A stretch of DNA of 64,000 nt from Melioribacteraceae bacterium (GTDB taxonomy: Bacteria; Bacteroidota; Ignavibacteria; Ignavibacteriales; Melioribacteraceae), in NCBI GenBank assembly GCA_026417375.1, contig JAOADJ010000036.1:62001-126000 (forward strand). Direction: 5' to 3'. A program made the position numbers and the translations under genes. Positions 9,693 to 18,715 of the stretch are shown here, one piece after another. How positions within the stretch are numbered: position 1 is the first letter of the stretch; the number at the start of each line of letters is the position of its first letter. The notes under the pieces were generated by a model. It was not told where the DNA came from. It did no database searches and worked only from the letters and a program-made list of their open reading frames with translations.

Positions 9693-11344
9693 GTTTGAAT
9701 TACTCCGACATTAAATTTTGGTATTTCAGGATTATTATCAGCAAACTCAATTGATTTTGAGATATAATAACGTGTTAAAGTTGGGTCTATAATTTCATCA
9801 ATCCATAATCTTGCAGCAGCATAAAGAGGATTACTTTTGCTTTCATAAGAATTTTTAATTTCATTTAATAGTTTTTGTTTTTCATCATCATTAAAAATTT
9901 TATTCTCTTTTTCAGCTTGTTTTAGTTTTATATCTAAAAGAACACTACTTGCTTGAGCTCCACCCATTACAGCAATTTTTGAATTCGGAAAAGCATAAAT
10001 AAATCTTGGATCATAAGCTTTACCGCACATTGCATAGTTGCCTGCACCAAAACTATTTCCAACTATAATAGTAATTTTTGGAACAACAGAATTAGCAACA
10101 GCATTAACCATTTTGGCTCCATCTTTAATTATTCCGCCATGTTCTGCTTTACTACCAACCATAAATCCGGTTACATCTTGCAAAAAAACTAAAGGAATTT
10201 TTCTTTGATTACAATTCATTATAAAACGAGCTGCTTTATCAGCGCTATCGGAGTAAATTACACCACCAATTTGCATTTCTCCTTTTTCAGTTCTTACAAT
10301 ATTTCTTTGATTGGCAACAATTCCAACTGCCCAGCCATCAATTCTTGCATATGCTGTTATTAAAGTTTTTCCATAACCAGTTTTATATTCATCAATTTCA
10401 GAATTATCAACCAAGCGAGCTAACAATTCATAAGTATCATAAGGTTTGTTTGTATCTTCAGGTAAAATTGCTAAAATATCTTCTTGAGAATAATTTGGAG
10501 GAAATGATTCAATTCTATCAAAATTTGCTTTTTGATTTTTCCCAAATCTTGAAACAAGATTTCTGATTGTTTCTAAAGCTTCATCATCATTTTTCATTAT
10601 ATAATCTGTTACACCAGAAATATTAGATTGAACTAGTGCGCCACCTAAAGATTCATTATCGATTTGTTCACCAATTGCAGCTTTAACTAAATGAGAACCC
10701 GCAAGAAAAATTGAACCTTCACCTTGAACAATTAATGCTTCATCACTCATAATTGGTAAATATGCACCACCAGCAACACAAGGACCCATAATAGCAGCAA
10801 TTTGTGGAATTCCCATCGAAGAAATTTTTGCATTGTTTCTGAAAATTCTTCCAAAATGTTCTTTATCCGGAAATATTTCATCCTGAAGAGGAAGAAAAAC
10901 ACCTGCACTATCAACTAAATAAATAATTGGTAAATTGTTTTCGATTGCTATTTCTTGTGCACGTAAATTCTTTTTTGCAGTAATTGGAAACCAAGCACCA
11001 GCTTTAACAGTTGCATCATTTGCAACAATTACACAATCGCGATTATGAATTTTTCCAATACCGAAAATAGTTCCACTTGAAGGGGCACCACCATATTCAT
11101 TATACATTTCATAAGCAGCAAAAGTATTTAATTCAAAAAATTTTGAATCAATGTCAATTAATTTATTAATCCTTTCTCTTGCAGTTAATTTTCCTTTTGA
11201 TTTATGTTTTTCAATTGCTTTTTTCCCGCCACCAAGTTTTACTTGTTCTCTGATTGATTCAATTTTTTCAATTAATGATTTATGATATGAAATTCTACTT
11301 TGAATTGATTCGTTAAGTTGTATTTGATTGCCAATAGTTTTCAT
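9689..11344 (-). CDS. Acyl-CoA carboxylase beta (carboxyltransferase) subunit, methylcrotonyl/propionyl-CoA type
   Basis: The 551-residue biotin-dependent carboxyltransferase transfers CO2 from carboxybiotin to an acyl-CoA. Both crotonase-like halves are present. N-terminal motifs include GKLTARERI, LVDSAGVFLPLQDEIFPD and GPCVAGGAYLP. C-terminal motifs include LQDVTGFMVG and GNSFGAGNYAMCGKAYDPR. The AGAWFPITAKKNLRAQEIA and PDKEHFGRIFRN segments, and a length above the roughly 510 residues of propionyl-CoA carboxylase beta, favour the methylcrotonyl-CoA carboxylase branch. No biotin subunit is adjacent; one is encoded at 62117-64000. It starts two bases after the acyl-CoA dehydrogenase. The substrate is inferred only. 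Confidence 0.88.
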   Translation of the reverse strand: MKTIGNQIQLNESIQSRISYHKSLIEKIESIREQVKLGGGKKAIEKHKSKGKLTARERINKLIDIDSKFFELNTFAAYEMYNEYGGAPSSGTIFGIGKIHNRDCVIVANDATVKAGAWFPITAKKNLRAQEIAIENNLPIIYLVDSAGVFLPLQDEIFPDKEHFGRIFRNNAKISSMGIPQIAAIMGPCVAGGAYLPIMSDEALIVQGEGSIFLAGSHLVKAAIGEQIDNESLGGALVQSNISGVTDYIMKNDDEALETIRNLVSRFGKNQKANFDRIESFPPNYSQEDILAILPEDTNKPYDTYELLARLVDNSEIDEYKTGYGKTLITAYARIDGWAVGIVANQRNIVRTEKGEMQIGGVIYSDSADKAARFIMNCNQRKIPLVFLQDVTGFMVGSKAEHGGIIKDGAKMVNAVANSVVPKITIIVGNSFGAGNYAMCGKAYDPRFIYAFPNSKIAVMGGAQASSVLLDIKLKQAEKENKIFNDDEKQKLLNEIKNSYESKSNPLYAAARLWIDEIIDPTLTRYYISKSIEFADNNPEIPKFNVGVIQT

Positions 11345-11346
11345 AA

Positions 11347-12507
11347 TTAATCTTTCAATAAATTTTTTGAGATTACAATTCTTTGTACTTCAGAAGTCCC
11401 TTCACCGATAGTTAATAGTTTTGCATCTCTGTAAAATTTTTCAACTGGATAATCTTTTGTAAAACCATATCCACCAAAAATTTGAACTGCTTCGTTTGCT
11501 GCTTTCAATGCAACTTCGCTTGAAAATAATTTTGCTTTAGCTGCAATGTCATTTATTGGTTCCCCTTCATCTTTTAATTTTGCAGCTTTATAAGTCATTA
11601 ACCTTGCGGCTTCAATTTCAGTTGCTAAATCACTCAACTTAAATTGAATTGCCTGAAATTCAGAAAGAGTTTTATTGAATTGTTTTCTTTGTTTTGAATA
11701 TGATATTGAATTTTCTAAACAACCAAGAGAAAGTCCATTACTTAGTGCAGCAATTGATATTCTTCCACCTTCCAGAACTTTCATAGCTTGAACAAAGCCT
11801 TCTCCTAAATTTCCAATTAAGTTTTCAGTTGGTACTTCACAATTTTCAAAAATTAATTGTGTTGTTTCACTTGCTCTCATTCCAAGTTTATTTTCTTTTT
11901 TACCAACTGAAAATCCTTTCATTCCTTTTTCCAATATAAAAGCTGAAACACCATTTTTCCCTTTAGCTTTATCAGTAATAGCCATAATAACATAAACTTC
12001 GGCAGAAGCACCATGAGTTATAAATTGTTTTGTTCCATTTAAAATAAATTTATCATTAATTAGTTCTGCTGTTGTATTCATTGCAATTGCATCACTTCCA
12101 CTGTTTGGTTCAGTTAATCCCCACGCACCAATTTTTTTACCTGTTGCTAAATCAGTTAAATACTTTTGTTTTTGAAGTTCATTACCAAATAAATAAATAT
12201 GATTTGTACAAAGACCATTATGAGCTGCAACTGAAAGTGCAATTGAAGGATCAATCTTAGCAAGTTCTTCAACAATTAAAGCATATTCAACGTATCCGTA
12301 ATTTGAGCCACCATATTTTTCATCGACAAGTATTCCTAAAAAGCCAAGTTCACCAAGTTCTTTTATTACACCAATAGGGAAGTATTGTTTTTCATCCCAT
12401 TCTAAAATGTGTGGTTTGATTTTTTTATTTGCAAAATCCTTAAGAGTTTCTTTAATAGCGATTTGTTCTTCGTTAAATTCTATTACAAAGTTTGATTGGT
12501 TAATCAT
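11347..12507 (-). CDS. Acyl-CoA dehydrogenase, short/branched-chain type
   Basis: This 386-residue FAD enzyme is distinct from the glutaryl-CoA type at 2091-3263. It shows AWGLTEPNSGSDAIAM for flavin contact, FGGYGFTKDYPVEKFYRD and the C-terminal catalytic motif IGEGTSEVQR, with the base glutamate at about residue 369 as in short-chain and butyryl-CoA dehydrogenases. It would oxidise an acyl-CoA to the 2-enoyl-CoA in the cytosol and reduce ETF. Its place directly upstream of a methylcrotonyl-like carboxyltransferase suggests isovaleryl-CoA as a possible substrate in leucine breakdown, which is inference. It overlaps meaB by eight bases. Confidence 0.9.
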   Translation of the reverse strand: MINQSNFVIEFNEEQIAIKETLKDFANKKIKPHILEWDEKQYFPIGVIKELGELGFLGILVDEKYGGSNYGYVEYALIVEELAKIDPSIALSVAAHNGLCTNHIYLFGNELQKQKYLTDLATGKKIGAWGLTEPNSGSDAIAMNTTAELINDKFILNGTKQFITHGASAEVYVIMAITDKAKGKNGVSAFILEKGMKGFSVGKKENKLGMRASETTQLIFENCEVPTENLIGNLGEGFVQAMKVLEGGRISIAALSNGLSLGCLENSISYSKQRKQFNKTLSEFQAIQFKLSDLATEIEAARLMTYKAAKLKDEGEPINDIAAKAKLFSSEVALKAANEAVQIFGGYGFTKDYPVEKFYRDAKLLTIGEGTSEVQRIVISKNLLKD

Positions 12508-13471
12508 ATTTACTCTTTAAGTTTTCTTTAAAATTAATAATTAATTTTTCAGCAACTTCGTATGGTGAAATAGTTTTTTCAAAATGATTTAATAAATATT
12601 TATTTAATTCGGTTAAATTTTCTTCATTCCATAAATCATATCTTAAAAAAGTTTCAACAATTTCTTTTATTCTAATTTTTAATTGATTAGCTCTCTTTCG
12701 GTTTAAAATATTTTTTTCAATTAAAAAATTTTTGTGTTTATAAATTTCATTTATTATTTCTTCAATGCCATTATTTTCTGATGCAACAGCTTTAACAATA
12801 TTTGGTAACCAATCTTCATCAGTATGGTTTTTAAGCATTAAGATAGTTTTTAATGCCATCAATGCGCTATCAGCTCCGGGTCTATCACTTTTATTTAACA
12901 CAAATAAATCAGCAATTTCCATTAAACCAGCTTTCATAGCTTGAATTGCATCACCCGATTCAGGGACCAAAACAACTATAGTTGTATCTGCTGCATTTAC
13001 AATATCAAGTTCAGATTGACCAACACCAACAGTTTCAAAAATTATAAAATCAAAACCAGCCGCATCTAAAATTTCGGAGGCATCAATAGTTTTCTTACTT
13101 AATCCTCCAAGACTTCCACGTGTTGCCATGCTTCTAATAAAAACCTTTGGATTGACTCCAATCTCATTCATTCTAACTCTGTCACCTAATAATGCTCCAC
13201 CAGTGAAAGGACTTGTTGGGTCAACGGCAATAATTCCGACAGATTTATTTTGTATTAATAAAAACTTAGTAATTGCATTTGTTAAAGTAGATTTACCGGC
13301 TCCTGGTGGACCAGTAATTCCAATTTTGTATGCATTACCAGTTTTATTGTGAATTAATTTTAACAAATCAATTGCATTTTTTTCTTCGGATTCAATTATT
13401 GTTATTGCTTTTGAAATTGAACGTTTGTCTTTAATAAAAATTTTTTCTGAAAGTTCAACAAGATTAATCAT
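12500..13471 (-). CDS. meaB: Methylmalonyl-CoA mutase-associated GTPase MeaB (ArgK family)
   Basis: MeaB is a G3E-family GTPase that gates cobalamin loading and protects adenosylcobalamin-dependent methylmalonyl-CoA mutase. The 323-residue protein shows the P-loop GPPGAGKST, the family segment DPTSPFTGGALLGDRVRM, the sequence RSMATRGSLGGLS, and VGVGQSE and NKSDRPGAD for switch and base recognition. The mutase genes are not in the window. With a carboxyltransferase two genes downstream it fits a propionate/branched-chain acyl-CoA pathway. It overlaps nadD by four bases and the acyl-CoA dehydrogenase by eight. Confidence 0.94.
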   Translation of the reverse strand: MINLVELSEKIFIKDKRSISKAITIIESEEKNAIDLLKLIHNKTGNAYKIGITGPPGAGKSTLTNAITKFLLIQNKSVGIIAVDPTSPFTGGALLGDRVRMNEIGVNPKVFIRSMATRGSLGGLSKKTIDASEILDAAGFDFIIFETVGVGQSELDIVNAADTTIVVLVPESGDAIQAMKAGLMEIADLFVLNKSDRPGADSALMALKTILMLKNHTDEDWLPNIVKAVASENNGIEEIINEIYKHKNFLIEKNILNRKRANQLKIRIKEIVETFLRYDLWNEENLTELNKYLLNHFEKTISPYEVAEKLIINFKENLKSKYD

Positions 13472-14040
13472 TTATATAACCCATTTTCATAAATATATTT
13501 TATAACAGTATGTGGAAGATAGTATTCTATATTTAAATTGTTTTTAATTCTGTTTCGAATTTCCGTAGATGAAATTTCAATTGTAGGTGTATTAACAAAA
13601 ATCATTTTATCTTTAAAACGATTATGTTGGTTATCAAAATTATCCGAATGACGTTTCATTACAATAACTTTGACTTTACTTATTATTTCATCTGGTTTAT
13701 TCCATTTTTCAAATACTAGATAATTATCATAACCAATTATTAACTCAATGTCATCATAATATTTTTTGAATTCAATAATTGTATCAATTGTATATGAAAC
13801 TGATTTTCTTTTCAATTCAAAATCAGAAATATCGAAACCATCAATATTTTGAATTGCAAGTTCAACCATTTTAAGTCTGTGAAAATCTTCAACAGAATTT
13901 GAATTTTGTTTGAGTGGAGAAATATAACTTGGAATGAAAAAAACTTTTTCAAGTTTTCTATACTCTTTAATAAATAAAGTTGGTAATAAATGTCCGAAAT
14001 GAATTGGGTCGAAAGAACCACCAAAAATACCTATTGCCAT
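13468..14040 (-). CDS. nadD: Nicotinate-nucleotide adenylyltransferase
   Basis: NadD adenylates nicotinate mononucleotide to deamido-NAD in NAD synthesis. The nucleotidyltransferase opening IGIFGGSFDPIHFGH and the late motif ISSTEIRNRI are diagnostic, and the length of 190 residues is normal. I chose the ATG at 14040, giving MAIGIF. It lies one base after the prsW stop and has AGAGAT upstream, while the alternative ATG at 14061 adds seven residues inside prsW and lacks a ribosome binding site. It overlaps meaB by four bases. Its presence in this operon looks like housekeeping cotranscription. Confidence 0.94.
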   Translation of the reverse strand: MAIGIFGGSFDPIHFGHLLPTLFIKEYRKLEKVFFIPSYISPLKQNSNSVEDFHRLKMVELAIQNIDGFDISDFELKRKSVSYTIDTIIEFKKYYDDIELIIGYDNYLVFEKWNKPDEIISKVKVIVMKRHSDNFDNQHNRFKDKMIFVNTPTIEISSTEIRNRIKNNLNIEYYLPHTVIKYIYENGLYK

Positions 14041-14041
14041 T

Positions 14042-14992
14042 TTATCTCTGAATAATTTCAAAAAATTTATTTAATTCATTTCTATAATACAAAATTTCAT
14101 TGTAATAAAATTCTTTAGTAGTGCCATGTGATTTTTTAAACTTAACTTTAGTAAAAGCTAAATGAACCAACATATTCAAAATTTTTCGTGTTAATTTATA
14201 ATCTGAGTTATAAATTCTAGTTAAGAAAAATTTTAATGCAACTTCGGGTAAATAGTTATTTTTTATTTCATCTTGCAACTCGTTTAAAATAATCTTTTTG
14301 TCATTTTTAGCAGCAAGTTTTAATGTTTGAATGAAAATAGAGATTAATAAAATCATCGTAATAAAACCAAAAAAATAAGTCTCTGAATTTGAAACACTAA
14401 AATTCCAAAAAGAATGAATTGACATTGAAAAAATTAATGCAATCAAAATAATTGGTAAACGAAAAATATTTGACCAATATTTAGTTAAACCTAAAATTGC
14501 TCCGAATATTCCTGTTGAAATTGCATGCATTACAGCAGAAAATAATGAACGAATAACAATTAAAATAATCCAAGATTTGATACTTTCAGTAAAAGAAATG
14601 AAATAAAGAAAATTCTCTGTCATGCCAAATCCTAAACCAATTGCAGCACCATAAACAATTCCATCTGTTGCATTATCAAATTTTTTAGAACGACTTGAAA
14701 AAATTAAAAAAATACCTTTAGCAAATTCTTCGCTTATTGGTGCAAATAAAACTGATGAAATATTTGTTGATTCTATTTTTTCAGTTGGAATATTAAAAAA
14801 TAAATTTGAAAACATACCAAGAAATGAAGAACCAACTATACCAAAAATTATAGCACCAAAAGCACCCCAAAAGAAATGTAATAAAACAAACTTAATAGGC
14901 TCTGGTTCATATTTATCCATTTTCCAAATAAAAAATAGATAAATAGACATTGGAATAATCGCTGCTAAAAGAGATAAAAATAAAATCATCAA
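14042..14992 (-). CDS. prsW: PrsW-family intramembrane metalloprotease
   Basis: This 316-residue multi-pass membrane protein has about seven hydrophobic segments before a cytosolic C-terminal tail of some 80 residues. The family signatures are the KYEPEP segment after the first helix, the APISEEFAKG motif with the paired glutamates, and conserved glycine-rich helices around GIVYGAAIGLGFGMTEN. PrsW of Bacillus makes the first cut in anti-sigma factor RsiW; the substrate here is unknown and no anti-sigma gene is adjacent. It is the first gene of the minus-strand run. The call is by motif; protease activity is inferred from the family. Confidence 0.82.
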   Translation of the reverse strand: MMILFLSLLAAIIPMSIYLFFIWKMDKYEPEPIKFVLLHFFWGAFGAIIFGIVGSSFLGMFSNLFFNIPTEKIESTNISSVLFAPISEEFAKGIFLIFSSRSKKFDNATDGIVYGAAIGLGFGMTENFLYFISFTESIKSWIILIVIRSLFSAVMHAISTGIFGAILGLTKYWSNIFRLPIILIALIFSMSIHSFWNFSVSNSETYFFGFITMILLISIFIQTLKLAAKNDKKIILNELQDEIKNNYLPEVALKFFLTRIYNSDYKLTRKILNMLVHLAFTKVKFKKSHGTTKEFYYNEILYYRNELNKFFEIIQR

Positions 14993-15025
14993 TTTTTTAC
15001 ACTTTATTCAAAAATAAGCAAATTC

Positions 15026-15054
15026 TTGATTATAAGAGTTTAGGTGCATATATT
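15026..15054 (+). promoter_or_regulatory. Sigma-70-type promoter for the fatty-acid cluster
   Basis: TTGATT at 15026-15031 and TATATT at 15049-15054 are separated by exactly 17 bases. Transcription would start near 15061 and give a leader of about 20 bases to the ATG at 15082. This placement rules out the TTG at 15055 as the start of the first gene. Read from sequence only. Confidence 0.55.
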
Positions 15055-15081
15055 TTGACCCAATTTTTTCAACTTCTTGAA

Positions 15082-15591
15082 ATGATTATTAAATATACAA
15101 ATTATTCTGACGGCATTCATGAATTAAATTTAAGTGAATCAACTCAGAAATTAGGTTTAGATGATTCGTTCTTTGGAAATGCTGAAGTTAAAATTAAAAT
15201 GGATAAAAGCATTCACCAAATTGTATTGGATTGTAATTTAACAATTCACTCACATGTTGAATGCGATCGTTGCACAGAAAAAGTTGATAAAGAATTTACA
15301 AACCATTTTGTTTTGAGTTATATTTTTTCTAAAAGTAATAAATCAACAGATGATTTTAATTTTAAATATTTATCAACTGAATCTGACAAAATAGATATTA
15401 CAGAAGATGTTTTTGAATACTCTGAATTATCTATTCCATTGAAAAAATTATGTAAAGATGATTGCAAAGGTCTATGTCCTAAATGTGGTAAAAATCTTAA
15501 TTATGATAATTGTACTTGTCAAAATGAAACTACAAATAATGTTTGGGAACCTTTGCAAATATTAAAAGAGAAATTAAATAACAAAAAATAG
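15082..15591 (+). CDS. yceD: YceD family protein (DUF177)
   Basis: The 169-residue protein belongs to the DUF177/YceD family found upstream of rpmF in many bacteria and linked to 23S rRNA accumulation. The C-terminus carries a cysteine cluster, CKDDCKGLCPKCGKN and CTC, typical of the family and probably zinc binding; an earlier pair lies in VECDRCTEKV. I start it at the ATG (15082) rather than the upstream TTG, because the promoter seen at 15026-15054 would place that TTG before the transcription start. It is nine bases ahead of rpmF. Confidence 0.88.
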   Translation: MIIKYTNYSDGIHELNLSESTQKLGLDDSFFGNAEVKIKMDKSIHQIVLDCNLTIHSHVECDRCTEKVDKEFTNHFVLSYIFSKSNKSTDDFNFKYLSTESDKIDITEDVFEYSELSIPLKKLCKDDCKGLCPKCGKNLNYDNCTCQNETTNNVWEPLQILKEKLNNKK

Positions 15592-15600
15592 GTTAGAAAA

Positions 15601-15780
15601 ATGCCAAATCCGAAACGTAAGATGTCAAGAACAAGAAGAGATAAGCGCAGAACTCATTATAAAGCAACTGCACCAACCTTAGCTCGCTGTTCAAATTGTG
15701 GTGAAATTAAATTAAGCCATAGAGCTTGTCCAAATTGTGGTTATTACGCTGGCAAATCAATGTTCGTTCCAGAACAATAA
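15601..15780 (+). CDS. rpmF: 50S ribosomal protein L32
   Basis: This 59-residue protein begins PNPKRKMSRTRRDKRRTHYK, which is diagnostic of L32. It has a complete zinc ribbon: C-S-N-C-G followed by C-P-N-C-G about 13 residues later. The basic N-terminus binds 23S rRNA. Order yceD-rpmF-plsX-fabH is conserved widely among bacteria. It starts nine bases after yceD and ends ten bases before plsX. Confidence 0.98.
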   Translation: MPNPKRKMSRTRRDKRRTHYKATAPTLARCSNCGEIKLSHRACPNCGYYAGKSMFVPEQ

Positions 15781-15790
15781 TATTTTTCAG

Positions 15791-16810
15791 ATGACGGAAT
15801 CAAATAAAAAAAAATGCAAAATTGCAGTTGATGCTTTAGGGGGCGATTTTGCCCCTAAGCATGAAATTATTGGTTCTTTAAATGCTTTAAAAGAATCTGA
15901 TGATTTCGAAATTATTTTAGTTGGTAATAAAGATAAAATTCTTCAGACTGCTAAAAATGAAAATTTATCTATCGATGAAAATATGATTTATCATGCACCA
16001 GAAATCATTCATATGCATGATAAACCAACTGAAGCTATTAAAACAAAACCTAATTCATCAATTGTAGTTGCTGCTAATTTAGTAAAAGAAAAAAAAGCTG
16101 ATGCTTTTGTTTCTGCTGGTAATACTGGTGCTGTTGCTGCTGTTTCTACTTTACTTATGGGGAGATTGAAAAACGTTGAAAGACCAACTATTGGTAGTTT
16201 CTTTCCAAGTAAAAATAATGCAACTTTTGTTTTTGATGTTGGTGCTTTTGTAGATGTTAAACCTCAACATCTTCTAGGTTATGCAATTCTAGGTAGCATA
16301 TTTGTTAAAGAATTATATAATATTCAAAATCCTTCTGTTGCACTTTTAAGTGTTGGTGAAGAAGAAGAAAAGGGAAATAAACTAGTTAAAGAAACAGCTC
16401 AGTTATTGAAACAAACTAAATTAAATTTCATTGGTAATGTTGAAGGCAGAGATATTTTAAATGGAAAATGCAATATTGTTCTTTGTGATGGATTTGTTGG
16501 TAATATACTTCTAAAATTTGGTGAAAGTGTTCCCGGATTTATGAAACACTTACTTAAACAACATGCAGACACAAGTTTATTTGAAAAAATTAAAATTGGA
16601 TTATTCAAAAATACATTGAAAAAAGCATTAAGTCCCTTAAATCCGGATTTATACGGGGGCGTACCTCTTTTAGGAATAAACGGAATAACAATTATTGGAC
16701 ATGGTTCAAGTTCACCTTTAGCAATTAAAAATATGATTCTAAGAGCTAAAGAGATGTATGACAAAAATTTACTTTCAAAATTTGAGGATGCATTAAATAA
16801 TTATGAATAA
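15791..16810 (+). CDS. plsX: Phosphate acyltransferase PlsX
   Basis: PlsX converts acyl-ACP to acyl phosphate for phosphatidic acid synthesis, a peripheral membrane step. The 339-residue protein starts with IAVDALGGDFAPKHEI and has FVSAGNTGAVAA, SVGEEEEKGN and CDGFVGNILLK, all hallmarks. I start at the ATG at 15791, since the longer frame back to 15737 runs inside rpmF. It overlaps fabH by eight bases. Confidence 0.96.
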   Translation: MTESNKKKCKIAVDALGGDFAPKHEIIGSLNALKESDDFEIILVGNKDKILQTAKNENLSIDENMIYHAPEIIHMHDKPTEAIKTKPNSSIVVAANLVKEKKADAFVSAGNTGAVAAVSTLLMGRLKNVERPTIGSFFPSKNNATFVFDVGAFVDVKPQHLLGYAILGSIFVKELYNIQNPSVALLSVGEEEEKGNKLVKETAQLLKQTKLNFIGNVEGRDILNGKCNIVLCDGFVGNILLKFGESVPGFMKHLLKQHADTSLFEKIKIGLFKNTLKKALSPLNPDLYGGVPLLGINGITIIGHGSSSPLAIKNMILRAKEMYDKNLLSKFEDALNNYE

Positions 16811-17801
16811 ACTAAGAAATGCTACTATCACTGCGGTTGGAATGTATGTTCCTCCTAAAATTTTAAATAATAAATATTTTGAAAAAATTGTTGATACAAA
16901 TGATGAATGGATTATCACCAGGACCGGAATAAAAGAGAGAAGAATAATTGAAGATGGTGCTACAAGCGATTTAGCTGCACGTGCTTGTCAAGATTTATTT
17001 AATAATTCAAAAGTAAAACCTGAAGAAATTGATTGCATTATTGTTGCAACTGTTACTCCCGATATGTTCTTCCCGGCTACTGCTTGTTTAGTTCAAGATA
17101 AAATCGGTGCTAAAAATGCTTGGGGATTCGATCTTTCAGCAGCTTGTTCAGGATTTTTATTCGCATTAAAAACCGGTGCAAGTCTTGTTGAAAGTGGTTC
17201 TTACAATAAAGTTTTAGTTGTCGGTGCTGATAAAATGAGCTCAATTACAGATTACACCGATAGAAATACATGTGTGCTTTTTGGTGATGCTGCTTCCGCT
17301 GTTTTATTAGAACCATCAGAATCAATGGAGTTTGGTATAATTGATCAATTATTATTTGTTGATGGTAGCGGAAAAGATGCACTTCATATGAAAGCAGGTG
17401 GAAGTTTAAATCCTGCAACACATGAAACAATCGATAAAAAATGGCATTATATTTATCAGGATGGAAAAGCAGTCTTTAAAGTTGCAGTAAAAGGTATGGC
17501 TGATGTTTCTTATGATATTATGAAAAAAAATGGATTAAGTTCAGACGATGTTGCTTATTTGGTTCCTCATCAAGCAAATTTGAGAATTATTGATGCAACT
17601 GCTGAAAGAATGGGAATTTCTAAAGATAAAGTAATGATTAATATTCACAAATATGGAAATACAACAGCTGCAACCATTCCTTTATGTTTAACTGAGTATT
17701 ACAGAGATGGAAAAATTAAAAAAGGTGATAATTTAATTTTATCAGCTTTTGGTGCTGGTTATACCTGGGGCGCTATTTATTTAAAATGGAGTTTAGCATA
17801 A
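16803..17801 (+). CDS. fabH: Beta-ketoacyl-ACP synthase III
   Basis: FabH condenses a starter acyl-CoA with malonyl-ACP, opening type II fatty acid synthesis. The 332-residue protein carries the Cys-His-Asn triad: cysteine in DLSAACSGFLFAL, histidine in LVPHQANLRI and asparagine in HKYGNTTAA. The starter (acetyl or branched chain) cannot be deduced safely. The stop shares one base with the fabD start (TAATG), indicating coupled translation. Confidence 0.97.
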   Translation: MNKLRNATITAVGMYVPPKILNNKYFEKIVDTNDEWIITRTGIKERRIIEDGATSDLAARACQDLFNNSKVKPEEIDCIIVATVTPDMFFPATACLVQDKIGAKNAWGFDLSAACSGFLFALKTGASLVESGSYNKVLVVGADKMSSITDYTDRNTCVLFGDAASAVLLEPSESMEFGIIDQLLFVDGSGKDALHMKAGGSLNPATHETIDKKWHYIYQDGKAVFKVAVKGMADVSYDIMKKNGLSSDDVAYLVPHQANLRIIDATAERMGISKDKVMINIHKYGNTTAATIPLCLTEYYRDGKIKKGDNLILSAFGAGYTWGAIYLKWSLA

Positions 17802-18715
17802 TGGGAAAAAGAGCTTTTATTTTTCCTGGACAAGGTTCTCAATATGTTGGAATGGCAAAAGATCTTTTTGAAAATTCCGTTGAAGCAAAAGAAATGATTT
17901 TAACTGCGGAAGAAGCTATTGGTGTTAAAATTTCTCAAATTATGTTTTATGGACCTGAAGAATCTTTAAAACAAACTGATATAACTCAACCAGCAATATT
18001 TTTACATAGTGTAATCTTATCAAGTATTATAAGAACATTAGATTTCGATATGACAGCAGGGCATTCATTGGGTGAATATTCTGCTTTAGTTGCTTCAAAA
18101 GCTATTCAATTTTATGATGCAGTAAAATTAGTAAGAGTACGTGGTGAAGCAATGTTACAAGCAGGTATAGATTGGAAAGGAACAATGGCTGCTATTGTTG
18201 GTCTTGATGCCGAAGCTTTAAATCAAATTTGTGAAATAGCTTCGAAAGATGGCGTAGTTCAGTGTGCTAATTTTAATTCACCTGGACAAATTGTAATTTC
18301 CGGCTCGGTTGAAGGAGTAAAATCTGCGATGGCTTTGGCTAAAGATAAAGGTGCTAAATTAGTAAAAGAATTAGTTGTTAGTGGAGCATTTCATTCACCA
18401 TTAATGGAAAGTGCAAGAACCAGACTCAAGCAAGAACTTGACAATACAAATTTTTATGATGCAAAAATTCCCGTTTATGCAAATGTTACAGCAAAACCTG
18501 TTCAGTCCAAAGATGAAATAAAAGATTTGCTAAATCAACAATTAACAAAACCAGTACGTTGGGAAGAAACAATTCAAAATATGATAAATGATGGAGCAGT
18601 TGAATTTTATGAAATCGGTCCCGGAAAAGTTTTACAAGGTTTGGTAAAAAGAATAAATCCTGATGTTAAAGTTTTTGGAATTGATAAATTTTCAGATGTA
18701 GAAAAGTATTTATGA
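17801..18715 (+). CDS. fabD: Malonyl-CoA-ACP transacylase
   Basis: FabD loads malonyl groups onto ACP. The 304-residue form from the ATG at 17801 begins GKRAFIFPGQGSQYVGMAKD. The nucleophile serine sits in TAGHSLGEYSALV and the partner histidine in SGAFHSPLM. An earlier in-frame ATG adds five residues inside fabH and is less likely, because the TAATG junction is the usual coupling. It overlaps the next gene by four bases. Confidence 0.96.
   Translation: MGKRAFIFPGQGSQYVGMAKDLFENSVEAKEMILTAEEAIGVKISQIMFYGPEESLKQTDITQPAIFLHSVILSSIIRTLDFDMTAGHSLGEYSALVASKAIQFYDAVKLVRVRGEAMLQAGIDWKGTMAAIVGLDAEALNQICEIASKDGVVQCANFNSPGQIVISGSVEGVKSAMALAKDKGAKLVKELVVSGAFHSPLMESARTRLKQELDNTNFYDAKIPVYANVTAKPVQSKDEIKDLLNQQLTKPVRWEETIQNMINDGAVEFYEIGPGKVLQGLVKRINPDVKVFGIDKFSDVEKYL

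Noticed and set aside
15737-15790. Longer start of plsX overlapping rpmF
   Set aside because: The extra 18 residues lie inside the L32 gene in another frame and do not resemble PlsX; the ATG at 15791 gives the family N-terminus.
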